Origin: Rhynchopus sp. YZ270_cl-10
Lineage: Eukaryota; Euglenozoa; Diplonemea; Diplonemida; Diplonemidae
Assembly (NCBI GenBank): GCA_964035575.1
Contig: OZ037851.1
Span: 1,116,001-1,180,000 of the forward strand
Length of the DNA: 64,000 nucleotides
Reading direction: 5' to 3'
The translations under genes and the position numbers were made by a program. Position 1 is the first letter of the stretch, and every line of letters begins with the position of its first letter. Under the pieces are notes generated by a model. It was given only the letters and a program-made list of their open reading frames with translations, did not search any database and was not told the DNA's origin. Of the stretch, positions 10,807-20,468 are shown piece after piece.

Positions 10807-12729
10807 ATGTCGAACGAACCTATTTCCGAGACGCTTGGCGCTTCGACTGCCATTGTCGCGACACCCACCACACCGTCGAAGGGACTTGCCCTTGAGGGCA
10901 CGCGCAAGACACAGACGATCCGTGTGAACGACCTGCAGTACAGTGTGGACATACCCGAGACGAAGGACACCCCTGCCACAACACGTGCGATCCTGCGTGA
11001 CGTGAACCTCACCATCCCCCCATCCTCACTGACGGCGGTGATGGGCTCCACAGGCGCAGGCAAGACAACAATGCTGAACATGCTGGCAAACAGAATCTCG
11101 CCCACCTCAGGCACGATCAAGCTGAACGGACGTGACTACGCAACCCAGGGCAACTCTGTGCAGCAGCATCTCGGGTACGTCATGCAGGATGACAAGCTGA
11201 GCGCCACTGACACTGTCCGCGAGTCTTTGATGTTTGGAGCCCGTCTCCTGCTGCCTGAGAGCACCAGTGTGTCTGAGTGTGAGGCACGTGTGCAGGACAT
11301 CATTGACGAGCTGGGTCTGCAGGCGGTTGCAGACCAGCTCATTGGTGCTCCTGCTGCGGGTGGACGTGGTATTTCAGGTGGTGAGCGGAAGCGTGTGGCG
11401 ATTGGCCTGGTGCTGATCCCCGATCCTGACATCCTGCTTCTGGACGAGCCGACCACTGGACTGGACTCATTCACAGCAGAGTCAGTGACTGCCACACTCA
11501 GGGAGCTTGCCCATGCAGGGAGGACTGTGATCTGCACGGTGCACCAGCCCTCGTCAGAATTGTTCAAGACTTTCACTGACCTGCTTCTCATGGCCACTGG
11601 GAGGATTGTGTACTTCGGGAAGGCAGAGGACTCGATGTCGTACTTCGACAAGAAGGATTACGCCGTGCCGCAGTACACCAACCCACCTGACTACTACATG
11701 AAGCTTCTGCGGACAGGACTCACAACAGAGGAGAAGGGAAGCCTGCGGAATGTGCAGCAGGGGCACGAGGTGAGTGAGCGTCTTGCAGACCTGTGGGTCG
11801 AGCACTCTGCAGCGAACAGGAGCCCGACGCTTCTGCCTGCAGAGGAAGTGGAGGACGACGTGGAGGTGGAGAACAGCTATGCGGTTGGGTTCGGGAGGCA
11901 GTTCCGTGCGCTCATGATGAGGAACACCAACGCGATTTCCCGCAACGAACGTCTCTTCAAGAGCAGGGTCATCAGTTCGCTTATGCTAGGTTGCATCACT
12001 GGTGTTGTCTTCTTCAGACAGGACGACGAGCCTGCAGGTGTGCGGGCAAAGCAGGGAGCCATCTTCTACATGCTCGTCAACCTTGCGATGGTCTCCCTCC
12101 ACTCTGTCACGCACACCTTTGCTCTGGAACTGAGCCTTGTCATGCGTGAGCAACAGGCCAACATGTACAGCATCTCTGCTTACTACTGGTCGAAGACTGT
12201 GATTGAAATCCCCTTCATGGTGCTGTTCTCGGGCCTGTATGCCACATCCCTGTACTTCATTGTCGGACTGCGTGAGACTGCAGAGGCGTTCTTCAGCTTC
12301 TTGCTGATGGTGGTGCTGCTTGCGTTTGTTGGGCAGAGCTTCGGGATGCTGATCAGCGCTGCTGCCCCCTCGCTGGAAATGGCATTGGTGCTGGGGCCAC
12401 TGGTGTTCCTTCCCATGTCGCTTGCATCTGGGTTCTTAACGACAGAAATGCCTGTGTGGCTGATCTGGCTGGAGAAGGTGTCCTTTGTGAAGTGGGCCTT
12501 TGAGGGAGCAGTGTACGCTGAGTTAAACGGAAAGACCCTCGACTGCCCTGAGAACCTGACTGTGCCCTGTCTGGCAACAGGTGACTTGGTTCTGGAAGAT
12601 ATTGATATTTCGGATGCATCTGTCTGGCGCAGTGGCGTTATTTTGATCTCGTACTACGTCATTCTGAGGATCCTGACGTGGCTGGTGCTCCTGAAACGTG
12701 TGAAGGCGGCTGGTGGAGTCCAGCAGTAG
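10807..12729 (+). CDS. ABCG-family half-transporter (White type)
   Basis: Single-exon gene, 640 residues, in the ABCG order: nucleotide-binding domain first, membrane domain second. NBD motifs are complete: Walker A GSTGAGKTT (80-88), Q-loop glutamine in YVMQDD, signature ISGGERKR (189-196), Walker B ILLLDEP (209-215), D-loop TTGLDS, and H-loop histidine in TVHQPSS (246). From about residue 390 come roughly six hydrophobic segments, for example VISSLMLGCITGVVFF, FSFLLMVVLLAFVGQSFGML and ILISYYVILRILTWLVLL, as in the ABC2-type membrane domain. Half-transporters must dimerise. Known members export sterols, lipids, pigments or drugs; the substrate here is unknown. The start codon lies in an AAAACATG context after a T/C-rich leader. 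No intron, no missing motif. Confidence 0.95.
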   Translation: MSNEPISETLGASTAIVATPTTPSKGLALEGTRKTQTIRVNDLQYSVDIPETKDTPATTRAILRDVNLTIPPSSLTAVMGSTGAGKTTMLNMLANRISPTSGTIKLNGRDYATQGNSVQQHLGYVMQDDKLSATDTVRESLMFGARLLLPESTSVSECEARVQDIIDELGLQAVADQLIGAPAAGGRGISGGERKRVAIGLVLIPDPDILLLDEPTTGLDSFTAESVTATLRELAHAGRTVICTVHQPSSELFKTFTDLLLMATGRIVYFGKAEDSMSYFDKKDYAVPQYTNPPDYYMKLLRTGLTTEEKGSLRNVQQGHEVSERLADLWVEHSAANRSPTLLPAEEVEDDVEVENSYAVGFGRQFRALMMRNTNAISRNERLFKSRVISSLMLGCITGVVFFRQDDEPAGVRAKQGAIFYMLVNLAMVSLHSVTHTFALELSLVMREQQANMYSISAYYWSKTVIEIPFMVLFSGLYATSLYFIVGLRETAEAFFSFLLMVVLLAFVGQSFGMLISAAAPSLEMALVLGPLVFLPMSLASGFLTTEMPVWLIWLEKVSFVKWAFEGAVYAELNGKTLDCPENLTVPCLATGDLVLEDIDISDASVWRSGVILISYYVILRILTWLVLLKRVKAAGGVQQ

Positions 12730-14560
12730 GTCAGTTCATATTGCCTTTACTCTGTTTTGAAAGACGTACGCCCTGCAAATTCTAGAAGACTGTGTGAGAC
12801 AACATACCTGGATATGTCATAAACTATTCTCTTAACCTCTTTCATCGTTTTCCATTGTCAACTTATTATTTCTTTGAAGATGTGTATGCACGTGAGGCAT
12901 ATTCATTCCGCCCTATCTTTGTTTTGAGCTGTTGAGTATGGTTCATAGCCATACAATATTTACCCACTTTCTCTTGCGGGTGAATGTGTGTGCACAAAGT
13001 GCCGCATTCATCTTATGCAATTAACAAATTTTGCCGTTGCTCTTTTATTAGCATATTTCTCCCACCTATCTGTCGTCACCACGGAGCACTTTAGGTGCTT
13101 TTTTTCGCCTGAGTTGTGAACATCGTGGTGTCCCTTTTTTTGCGCGTGACTTAGACGAATTTTTTTTTTTATCGCAAGAATTTTTCACTTTTGAGACTCT
13201 GTTGCAGATTCAGAATTTTGCCTAACTCACACAAACTTTTTGGAAATGGCGTTACTGGGGGGTCAAATACAAGACCCCCCCCTGAATAGTAGACCCCCTG
13301 GAGAAATCCTGGGGGATTTTTGTTTTGGTTTTTTATTACCGTTTTCGATTCATCGCTTTACTTCAACCGTCTGAAATGCTGTTCATTCGGGATGCCGTTT
13401 GTTTGTTTGCTTATTTGTGAACGTTTCCAAGATTTTTTTCCATAATATCATACCATTGGGAATGCAGGGGGGAAAATAGCGGCCTCAGAGTACGAACCTA
13501 GGGACCATTGTAGCTCTGCCCGTCTCCCTATCCTTTTTACACGGTTCGTGCTGTGTTGGTTTTTTTTCTTCTTTTTTTCCCCCCTTGCTTCTTTCGCTGG
13601 CTGGCTTTTGCTACCTGGTATCTTGTGTTGCCATTTCTCTGCTCACGTGGCGGAGACACCTGACCTCGCAACGATGATGTTTGCAAACGCCAAGCAAAGC
13701 AATGTACTTTGGTGATTCCCACTTTGAATCTTATTCAAAGGTACCCCCACATACCCGACCTTCCCTGCCTACCTACCCACTAACTGTGCCCCAAGGTACC
13801 TCACAGATGTACCCACCTAGGAAGGAATCCTTTTTCACGGAAAGCACAGCGCCAGAATCGAACCAAAGGGTACCGCGTCCCACCCATGCCCATGGCATTT
13901 CTGAGATGTGTGTTTTTTTGTAGTTCAGCATTTCCATCCGTTTTTGTTAATAGGTGACTAAACACTGTGAGGCTCGGTTCATTTTCACAATTTGTGGTTC
14001 TCTTGTTGCTTGTATTTCCAACTGATTCTTGTCTATGTCATCATTTTCTCTTGTTTTTTTTGTTTTTTATTCGCGTTCAACCCGAGTTTTGGTTCAACAA
14101 CCCACTGTTGTTTCCAATACCGCAATAAACACTGTTTGACTTTTGTTCGCACGGAGCCCTCTTCCTCCTCCTCCGACTCCTCTGTTGAACAGAGTCTCCT
14201 TGCCGATGCACCCGCTACCAGAAATGGTCTTAGGGCAGACCCTGTTTCCTTGTTTCCCTGTTTGTTACTGGTGACGATAAAAAAATTCCGTTTCATTTTC
14301 GTGCAGCTGTGGACGTGGTTTCCTGCAAATGACTGCTATTCTGTAGTCAAGATGCCTGGAGTGGTCCGGGTTGTATGGGCGAAAGGGAATGTGGTGTTTT
14401 GCACAGTAAAGTGGAGTATATGTACCTGCGTCCCAGAGGCGTTTGTACTAAAGGGGGGGACCAGCGAATATTTACGTCCTGGCCTCTTCGCATTCCTGCT
14501 TTAGGGGATCCTACTCAGAACAAAATTACCGCACGGTGCAGTCTGTCCTGGAAATGTCGG
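12730..14560. other. intergenic region, no gene recognised
   Basis: A/T-rich spacer behind the ABCG gene. It holds one type A hairpin (12878-12909) and one degenerate type B hairpin (13952-13984). A sequence at 13253-13275 (TTACTGGGGGGTC) resembles one end of the TA-flanked elements at 19334 and 62488, but I see no matching other end. Frames at 13992-14504 and 13681-13923 have no recognisable product. Confidence 0.5.
12878..12909 (+). repeat. type A dispersed hairpin
   Basis: Left arm GATGTGTATGC, loop ACGTGAG, right arm GCATATTCATT. Ten or eleven pairs with one T-T mismatch. Relative to other copies the inner stem changes in step: a G-C pair has become A-T (TGTGC/GCACA becomes TATGC/GCATA). 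It lies about 150 nt after the ABCG stop. Confidence 0.6.
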
Positions 14561-14564
14561 ACCC

Positions 14565-14697
14565 TTTTGTCGGAGTCCGAGGGGGTCCGACAGTCGGACC
14601 CCCTGAGTCCGACAGTCGGACTCAGGGGTCCGACTGTCGGACTCACAGTCGGACCCCTGAGTCCGACTGCCGGACCCTGGGGTCCGACAGGCACACC
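14565..14697. repeat. array of GTCCGAC/GTCGGAC palindromes
   Basis: About eight occurrences of the palindromic core GTCCGACTGTCGGAC or its variant GTCCGACAGTCGGAC, separated by CCCCTGA/CTCAGGGG linkers. The same unit recurs at 19138-19225. Each palindrome could extrude a short hairpin. Confidence 0.8.
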
Positions 14698-14810
14698 CAG
14701 GTGCCCAGGTACCCAGGTACCCAGGTACCCAGGTACCCAGGTACCCAGGTACCCAGGTACCCAGGTACCCAGGTACCCAGGTACCCAGGTCCAGGTCCAG
14801 GAACAGGTAC
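14698..14810. repeat. 8-bp tandem repeat (GGTACCCA)n
   Basis: Roughly a dozen units of GGTACCCA immediately follow the palindrome array and then decay into CCAGGTCCAGG. A single degenerate copy sits near 15185. The open frames across it come from the repeat, not from coding. Confidence 0.85.
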
Positions 14811-16269
14811 CCAGGAACAGGAAAAAAGTCGTGAAAGAGCAACCACAGCTCCACATGACAAACACAAAAGTGTCCAGTCACGTGGGGCATTCATGCACTG
14901 AGGAGATAATGATCCAACAATTTACAAGAAAGATTACTTAACCTACTGCTGGAAATTGCCAGGTCGTAGTAACACACAAAGTGTGCCTCCGTTCGGGAAG
15001 ACCGGATATTCTAGAGACCAGAAAGGCCTCAAGAATATCTTCCGGTAGTCAAGGTAGAACCGAGTGAACGGCCCAAGACCCCCGTGGAGAAGTTAAATGT
15101 TGTAATGCTATCAGGTAGAAACTGCGAACACTGTCTTACCCTCCTCAATGCATGGTGGTTGATGTCTTCCACAACAAATTTCCTGTACCCAGGTACCCAA
15201 ATTCCCAGACCCACGCAGTGGCACATGACCGCCAAGTGTGAGTGACCCACACATGAGGGAATGCGACACTACGCAAAATTTACCACCAGACCCTGTCTTC
15301 GTGCACCTGAAGTACAACGCCGCAGACAGGCCAAACATGCGTTGGACTCAGAGGAATGCCCGCTGTGCAGGTATCAAACATGAGAACAACTCCCAGCAAC
15401 AAGGGGCGCCTTTTGGCGGGCGTTGTTGAGGGTGTTTGGGGTGCAAAGTTTTCCACAATTTTGATGCGCGGGTACAGAAGTGTTGTCTTGTTCTTTCATC
15501 TCTAGGAATGTAAATGTCAATCGCGTTTAACTACCACGAGGGCTTGTTTAGTGAACCCACGAGGGGTCGAAGGGGGTTGGTTATCCCATATCTATCAAAG
15601 GTTGTGTCGACCAGGCGAATCCACTATGTTACGCTGTACGTTGTTAAATCCGAAGAAATAACGCTTTAGCAGCCGCAGGAAGTTTGTTAAAAAGAGTGCC
15701 TCACGCTACACAAACCACCACCCGCGATTGACTTAGATGTTATAACAAAGAGAATTCAGAACAAAACAACACCCTGCCCCATACACACTAAATTGTCATG
15801 CTTCAAGACATGCCTGGGCCAAAATTGCTGTGACAAAAAGGCAACAAGACCACCCACAAGGAGTGTGAAATGTGCACTGGTTTTCTGGGGGAACGCAATA
15901 TTTTCTTGTGCCTCGTCCTCCGCAAGCAGAGGACAGACTTTCCGGAAGGTTTCCAAAGTCGAATTTCTTGCACTAGCTATGCTCCCTGGGTTAAATGGCA
16001 ATAGCAGTGACTGACAAAGTGTACCCATCCCCCTTCCACCCCAGATCTTAGTCCGCAAACTCAGAATGGATTGATGCGGGTGATACTCTTTGGATTTTGA
16101 GTTGCTGAATGTCGGAGACGCGGCGAGGCTTCTCATCACAATCGCAGATGCAGTTCAGATTTCACGATCCTGTGATGAGTGTAAATGTGGAGTGTGATTA
16201 ATGAATGAAATGTATGGTGTAGAAACGCAGTTATCGGGAAAGGTGAGGTTAATGTGGTAAAAAAAGGGG
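14811..16269. other. intergenic region, no gene recognised
   Basis: Nothing I can support as coding. Composition is more balanced than in the surrounding spacer. The frames 15238-15429 (+) and 15756-16139 (-) have no recognisable motif. Confidence 0.4.
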
Positions 16270-17125
16270 ATAAAACTCGTGTAATTTTGTGAATTCCCAC
16301 AAAGGTGGGTGATAATGTGCCCTTTGTCACTCAATTGTAACCGAGAATGTATGGGAGAATGAAATATTATTTCCCAACCCAACAACAACGATAAAGCGTG
16401 AAGACAATAAATGAAATCAAAGCGGAATAAATTTGAGGTTTTGTGAGGCACTCAACGAGTGTGCCGGCTCTGTGGCGTCACGGAGCCACCAACACTCCCC
16501 AGTCATTTTTCCTGCGCTTCCAGGAAAACTCGCGTTTGCGACCAGGCCGAAACGAAAAAATTTAATTCACAGCAAACAGGTGTGAGGGAGAAGAAAAGAA
16601 AGTGAACAAAAACGAAAAAACAATGTTTTTCTGAAATGTGATGTTGTTGGGGTGGGGAGAATAAAACAGTTCCAGAAAAGCTCCTGCGTCGGTTTTCTTT
16701 TGGTTAAAAAAATCACTCAGTAAAAAAAAGAACTTTTTCATCACTCCCCTCAAACACTGCCAAAACGAAGAAGGACAGGATGTATGACACTTACGGATAC
16801 CAAGTCTCAGCGGGTATGAGAAGCAAGGAGGTGTACAAGAAGAAATGGGACGAGTTCTTGCGGTTTTCAAACCTCGAGCGACTTGGTCCGCTTTGTATTG
16901 ACACGGACCTCGACACCCCGACATGTACTGGCTTTTGAGAAAGGCAGTCGGTTCCTCGGTAGATTGCGTGCAAGTGAGGGAATATCCATCTGCTTGGAAG
17001 ACGTCAAAACACCAAACATAGTATTTCGCGACATAAAGGGCAGATCAAATACTCACTGCCTTACATTCTCGGTTACAATTGAGTGACACAAAGGGCATAT
17101 AATCTGCAAAATTACACGAGTTTTA
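16270..17125. mobile_element. inverted-repeat element with WDEFLRF fragment
   Basis: The ends are inverted repeats of about 60-70 bp: 16273-16350 and 17058-17122 match in opposite orientation (AAAACTCGTGTAATTTTG on the left, the complementary CAAAATTACACGAGTTTT on the right). Inside, a + frame from 16780 encodes about 50 residues with YKKKWDEFLRFSNL. A related peptide is encoded on the - strand at about 17500-17670 (YRKTWDDFLRFNRL). The YxxxWxxFLxF pattern recalls the N-terminal DNA-binding part of tyrosine recombinases (crypton-like); that is a weak resemblance. It is a fragment, not an intact gene. Confidence 0.5.
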
Positions 17126-17129
17126 TTTC

Positions 17130-17950
17130 ACTGAGTTAGATAATTATTATCTCATGAAATAAAGTGAACATTATTTCACGAGGTGGTGGGTGACTCAAAC
17201 TGGGGCTCAACTTCACGAAGCGAGTGGAGTTCAGCATTTTGATTTCATGAGTGAAGTGAGTGTAATCATAAAAGTGATGTCACGAGCGATAGCGAGTGGG
17301 TATCACGTATTCCAGTTTGTGAATCACCCATCAGTTAAATAATGTTCACTTTAGTTTTCGATACGTAATTTTATACCACGCGTGAAAAACGTAAACAGGT
17401 GAAAAAGTGAGTGAAATAAGATTCGTTTTATTTCACGTTTTATTTCACGCAAATCGTGAAGGATTGGGTGGGGGAGTGAAATAAAAGATCACGGAGTGAT
17501 CTGAAGGACACGACGTGTTCTTCCCTGGGCTCGTTCGCTCCTGAAAGTCTGTTGAAACGGAGGAAATCGTCCCATGTTTTCCTGTACTGCACACCACTGT
17601 TCATGTCGTCGAACAAGTTGTCATATGCATCCTCCATCTCCGCAAACTTGCGCGTGGGTTTAGGCATGTGTGTAAGAGGCAATAAATAATCTGTAATTTG
17701 AAGTGTGGTGGTGTGAGGGGTGGAGCGTGGGCTCAACGTTCCACTGTTTACACCTATAAATACGTTTTTCACTTGTGGAATAAAATTACATATTGAGTGA
17801 AATAAGAACATTTTCTTGCACTTGCCACTAAAAAGGCACCCTCGTGACTCTCTCACTCTTATTCCCCTCGCTTCGCTCGGGAAATAACGCACTCGGGCAC
17901 CTTTTTAGTGGCGCGTGAAATAAAATAGTTCTTATTTCACTCGAATAAAT
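17130..17950. mobile_element. second, inverted relic with TWDDFLRF fragment
   Basis: Repeated GTGAAATAA and TTATTTCAC motifs run through this stretch. TAATTATTATCTCATG near 17140 and TAGTTATTATCTCACG near 17951 are alike and in the same orientation. The - strand frame 17440-17892 includes residues resembling the fragment in the neighbouring element (KTWDDFLRFNRL against KKWDEFLRFSNL), so both probably come from one family. Boundaries are approximate and the element is broken. Confidence 0.4.
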
Positions 17951-17956
17951 AGTTAT

Positions 17957-18257
17957 TATCTCACGGGCAATAATGTTGTGCTGCGTTTTCGAAATTCCTA
18001 CAGTATATTTGACAAATGATGTATGACCACCTAGTACGGGGCGTCAAGGTTGGGTATGGTGAACAGTTCCTCGAAGTCCTATGACTGCAACCCTTTTGGT
18101 TGCATGCGCAGATCTCCTCCACATTGCTTTTGCGCCTACTCTCGGCATGGGTTTTGTTTTGTTCTTTGTGTGCGGAGATAATGTCTACTGTATTTTGTGT
18201 AATCTCCAGGAAGGAATTTCGAAAACGCGGCTAAACATTATTACACAAGTGAGATAA
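17957..18257. mobile_element. MITE-like element with about 45-bp inverted ends
   Basis: 17957-17999 and 18210-18257 are inverted copies of each other (core GCGTTTTCGAAATTCCT and its complement AGGAATTTCGAAAACGC, with AATAATGTT/AACATTATT and TATCTCAC/GTGAGATA outside). The roughly 210-bp interior has no open frame. Target duplication not evident. Confidence 0.65.
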
Positions 18258-18666
18258 AAAATTGTTGGCTCTCTCTCTGTTGTTTTGGCTTTTGTTTTTT
18301 TGTCTATTTGTGACGAGGCCTGGAACACCTGAACATAGGCATATCTGGAAAATCTATCTGAGGTGTGGCAAATTAAATATATTCAAGCGTGTGGTTGAGG
18401 CGCACCTAAACATAAGTAAGTGCCAAGTCTGAACATTTATTTTCAGAGGCCTTAGTGAGGCTGTTTCGGCCTCGTTGCATTGTATCATGATGTAATAAGG
18501 TTCACATACTTTCGATTCAAAGAAGAGAAAGCACACAAGAAAATAAAATGCTGCAAACCACTGGGTGTGTTGTTTGCATCTACACAAGTAACTGAAAGTT
18601 AAACATTTACATACCTTGTCTTCCCCGTAGCCTCCGCCTTCGCTGCTGTCAAGCTGCCTTCTCTTG
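18258..18666. other. spacer, no gene recognised
   Basis: About 400 bp of unique-looking A/T-rich sequence. No gene or named repeat seen. Confidence 0.4.
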
Positions 18667-18744
18667 GTACCCAGTACCCAGTACCCAGTACCCAGTACCC
18701 AGTACCCAGTACCCAGTACCCAGTACCCAGTACCCAGTACCCAA
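18667..18744. repeat. 7-bp tandem repeat (TACCCAG)n
   Basis: About eleven near-perfect units. It is the reverse complement of the TACTGGG unit that forms the large array at 56826-57716. Confidence 0.9.
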
Positions 18745-18869
18745 ATTGGTCGCCCCCTGGTTGGTCGAGAACCTAAAAATGCAAAAAAACGCAAAATTCA
18801 TGTGTTTTGACCATGTCTGGGTACACCAAATACACACCTCTGAACAAGCCTATACCCAGTAGTAGGCAA

Positions 18870-19030
18870 CAAGCGCTATTTTTTGACCAAGAAAAAAAAA
18901 ATCCCCCAAAAATTGGGTGTAGTAGGTCATAAAATGGCCCAAAAAATTCAAAGAAAACCTCAGATTGACCAAACAATGAAAAAAATTTTCAAGTCAAATT
19001 TTCAGCCAAAATACGGCTATTTTGGTAAAA
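18870..19030. repeat. dispersed repeat shared with 59985-60130
   Basis: GTAGGTCATAAAATGGCCC, CAAAGAAAACCTCAGATTGA and the flanking TTTTTGACCA occur in the same order near 59998-60095. It lies between the heptamer array and the next palindrome array. Confidence 0.65.
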
Positions 19031-19137
19031 CCATGTGTACTGTAGTGGCTATACAAGGCGATTTTCGGCCAAAAAAATTTTTTTGGCCAAAAAAAAAATT
19101 TTTTTTTTCGGCCCAAAAAAAAAAAAATTTTTTTTTT

Positions 19138-19225
19138 TGGGTCCGACTGTCGGACCCCAGAGTCCGACAGACGGACCCCTGAGTCCGTCTGTCGGACTCA
19201 GGGGGTCCGACTGTCGGACTCAGGG
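19138..19225. repeat. array of GTCCGAC/GTCGGAC palindromes (second)
   Basis: Same palindromic unit and CCCCTGA linkers as 14565-14697, about five palindromes. It again sits a few hundred bases from a GTACCC-type tandem array. Confidence 0.8.
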
Positions 19226-19333
19226 GGTAAGTCCGTTATTTACACACTCCAAGCACGACAGACCGCACCGTGCGTACAAAAAAAAAAATATATATATATA
19301 TATATTAGTAAGCTTCTGGCCATCTCCCATGTA

Positions 19334-20255
19334 CTGGGGGGGGGCTAATAAAGTATACGGTGCTAATAAAGTATACGGGGGTAATAAAGTATACGGTGCG
19401 GAAACCCATTTTGAGCGTGGAAATCTGTGAAATAAAGTATACGGTTTTTGTGTACATTTTTCTTACTAAAAAAATTTTTCAGCATTTTTTGCACAAAACA
19501 TGGATGTACAAAGTACTTGATTACTTTTTTTCACTTTTTTTGGTGTACTTCAAGTACTTGATCGATTTAAAAAAAAAAGAAAAAAATATTTTTTTCTTGC
19601 TTCAATTTTTCCTTCAAGTACTTTCACTTTTTTTGTACTTGATTACTTTTTTTGTTGCATCAAGTACTTGAATTGGCAAAAAAAGTAAAAAAAATGGAAA
19701 AGTACTTGAATTTATTCAAGTACTTTTCCATTTTTTTGCCGAATCAAGTACTTGATGCAAAAAAAAAAGTAATCAAGTAAAAAAAAAAAAAAAAACGGGT
19801 CAAGTACTTGAAGTATCAAGTACTGGGATTTTTCTACTTTTTTTTACTTTCTGGAAAAAAGTACTTTGTACATCCATGACAAAAAATCGAAAATTTTTTT
19901 TTTTTGATTTCGGTGGTCCGGATTCTGTGCGTGCTGTGATGGGGTCACTTTGCGCTGAGAAACGAGTATTTTTGACCTAAAACGCGTGTATCAGTTTTTA
20001 CACGATTGGTGCTGATGGGGTTCAGATTTGTGAAAATTTAAGTCACCAAAAAATTGTTCATTTTTCCACATTGACCCCACCACTGGCTGGGATTGGCCCA
20101 AAAATGCCAATGGTGGTGTTTTCGCGAGGTTTCGGCTACTAGAAACCCCAAAATAACAGTGATTTTTTTTTTCTTCCACTTTTCGTTTTTTGGCCATTTA
20201 AGCAGTAATTCCCGCCGAATAAAGTATACGTATACTTTAATAGCTCCCCCCCCAG
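19334..20255. mobile_element. TA-flanked inverted-repeat element (CTGGGGG ends), interrupted
   Basis: The left end reads TA then CTGGGGGGGGGCTAATAAAG, the right end CTTTAATAGCTCCCCCCCCAG then TA. The TA on both sides fits a Tc1/mariner-type target duplication. GTATACTTTATT-type palindromic repeats lie just inside both ends. A second element (19499-19878) has inserted into it, so the unbroken length would be about 536 bp. The right half (20020-20150) shares a roughly 90-bp core with the elements at 24328 and 62488. No transposase is encoded. Confidence 0.75.
19499..19878. mobile_element. nested 380-bp inverted-repeat element with 6-bp target duplication
   Basis: Ends CATGGATGTACAAAGTAC and GTACTTTGTACATCCATG are perfect 18-bp inverted repeats. 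ACAAAA occurs directly on both sides (19493-19498 and 19879-19884), a clean 6-bp target duplication. The interior repeats a CAAGTACTTG palindrome many times between A and T runs. Non-coding. It is younger than the element it interrupts. Confidence 0.82.
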
Positions 20256-20468
20256 TAACTGCAGGCCAAAAAAAACACCAGAATAGGTCGCAGACTGGCC
20301 GAAAAAATACAAAAAAAAATTCACCCCAGAACCCTTTTTTGATTGTGGTGGTATGTGGAAATGACACCGATTCGTAACAGACAAAGCCCACCTACACATA
20401 ACACATCGTACACATTACCCACTGTTGTATTTTTTTGACTCCCCTTCTGCCCCCCCCCCCTGGGAACA

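Noticed and set aside
13253-13330. Third copy of the TA-CTGGGGG element
   Set aside because: Only one end resembles the family; no inverted partner found within the next kilobase.
13853-13870. tRNA-like B-box (GGTTCGATTCTGGC on the - strand)
   Set aside because: Flanks do not form a T-arm, acceptor stem or A-box.
14084-14300. - strand frame 14033-14296 as a small gene
   Set aside because: Lys/Glu/Gln-rich, no motif, no splice or start support.
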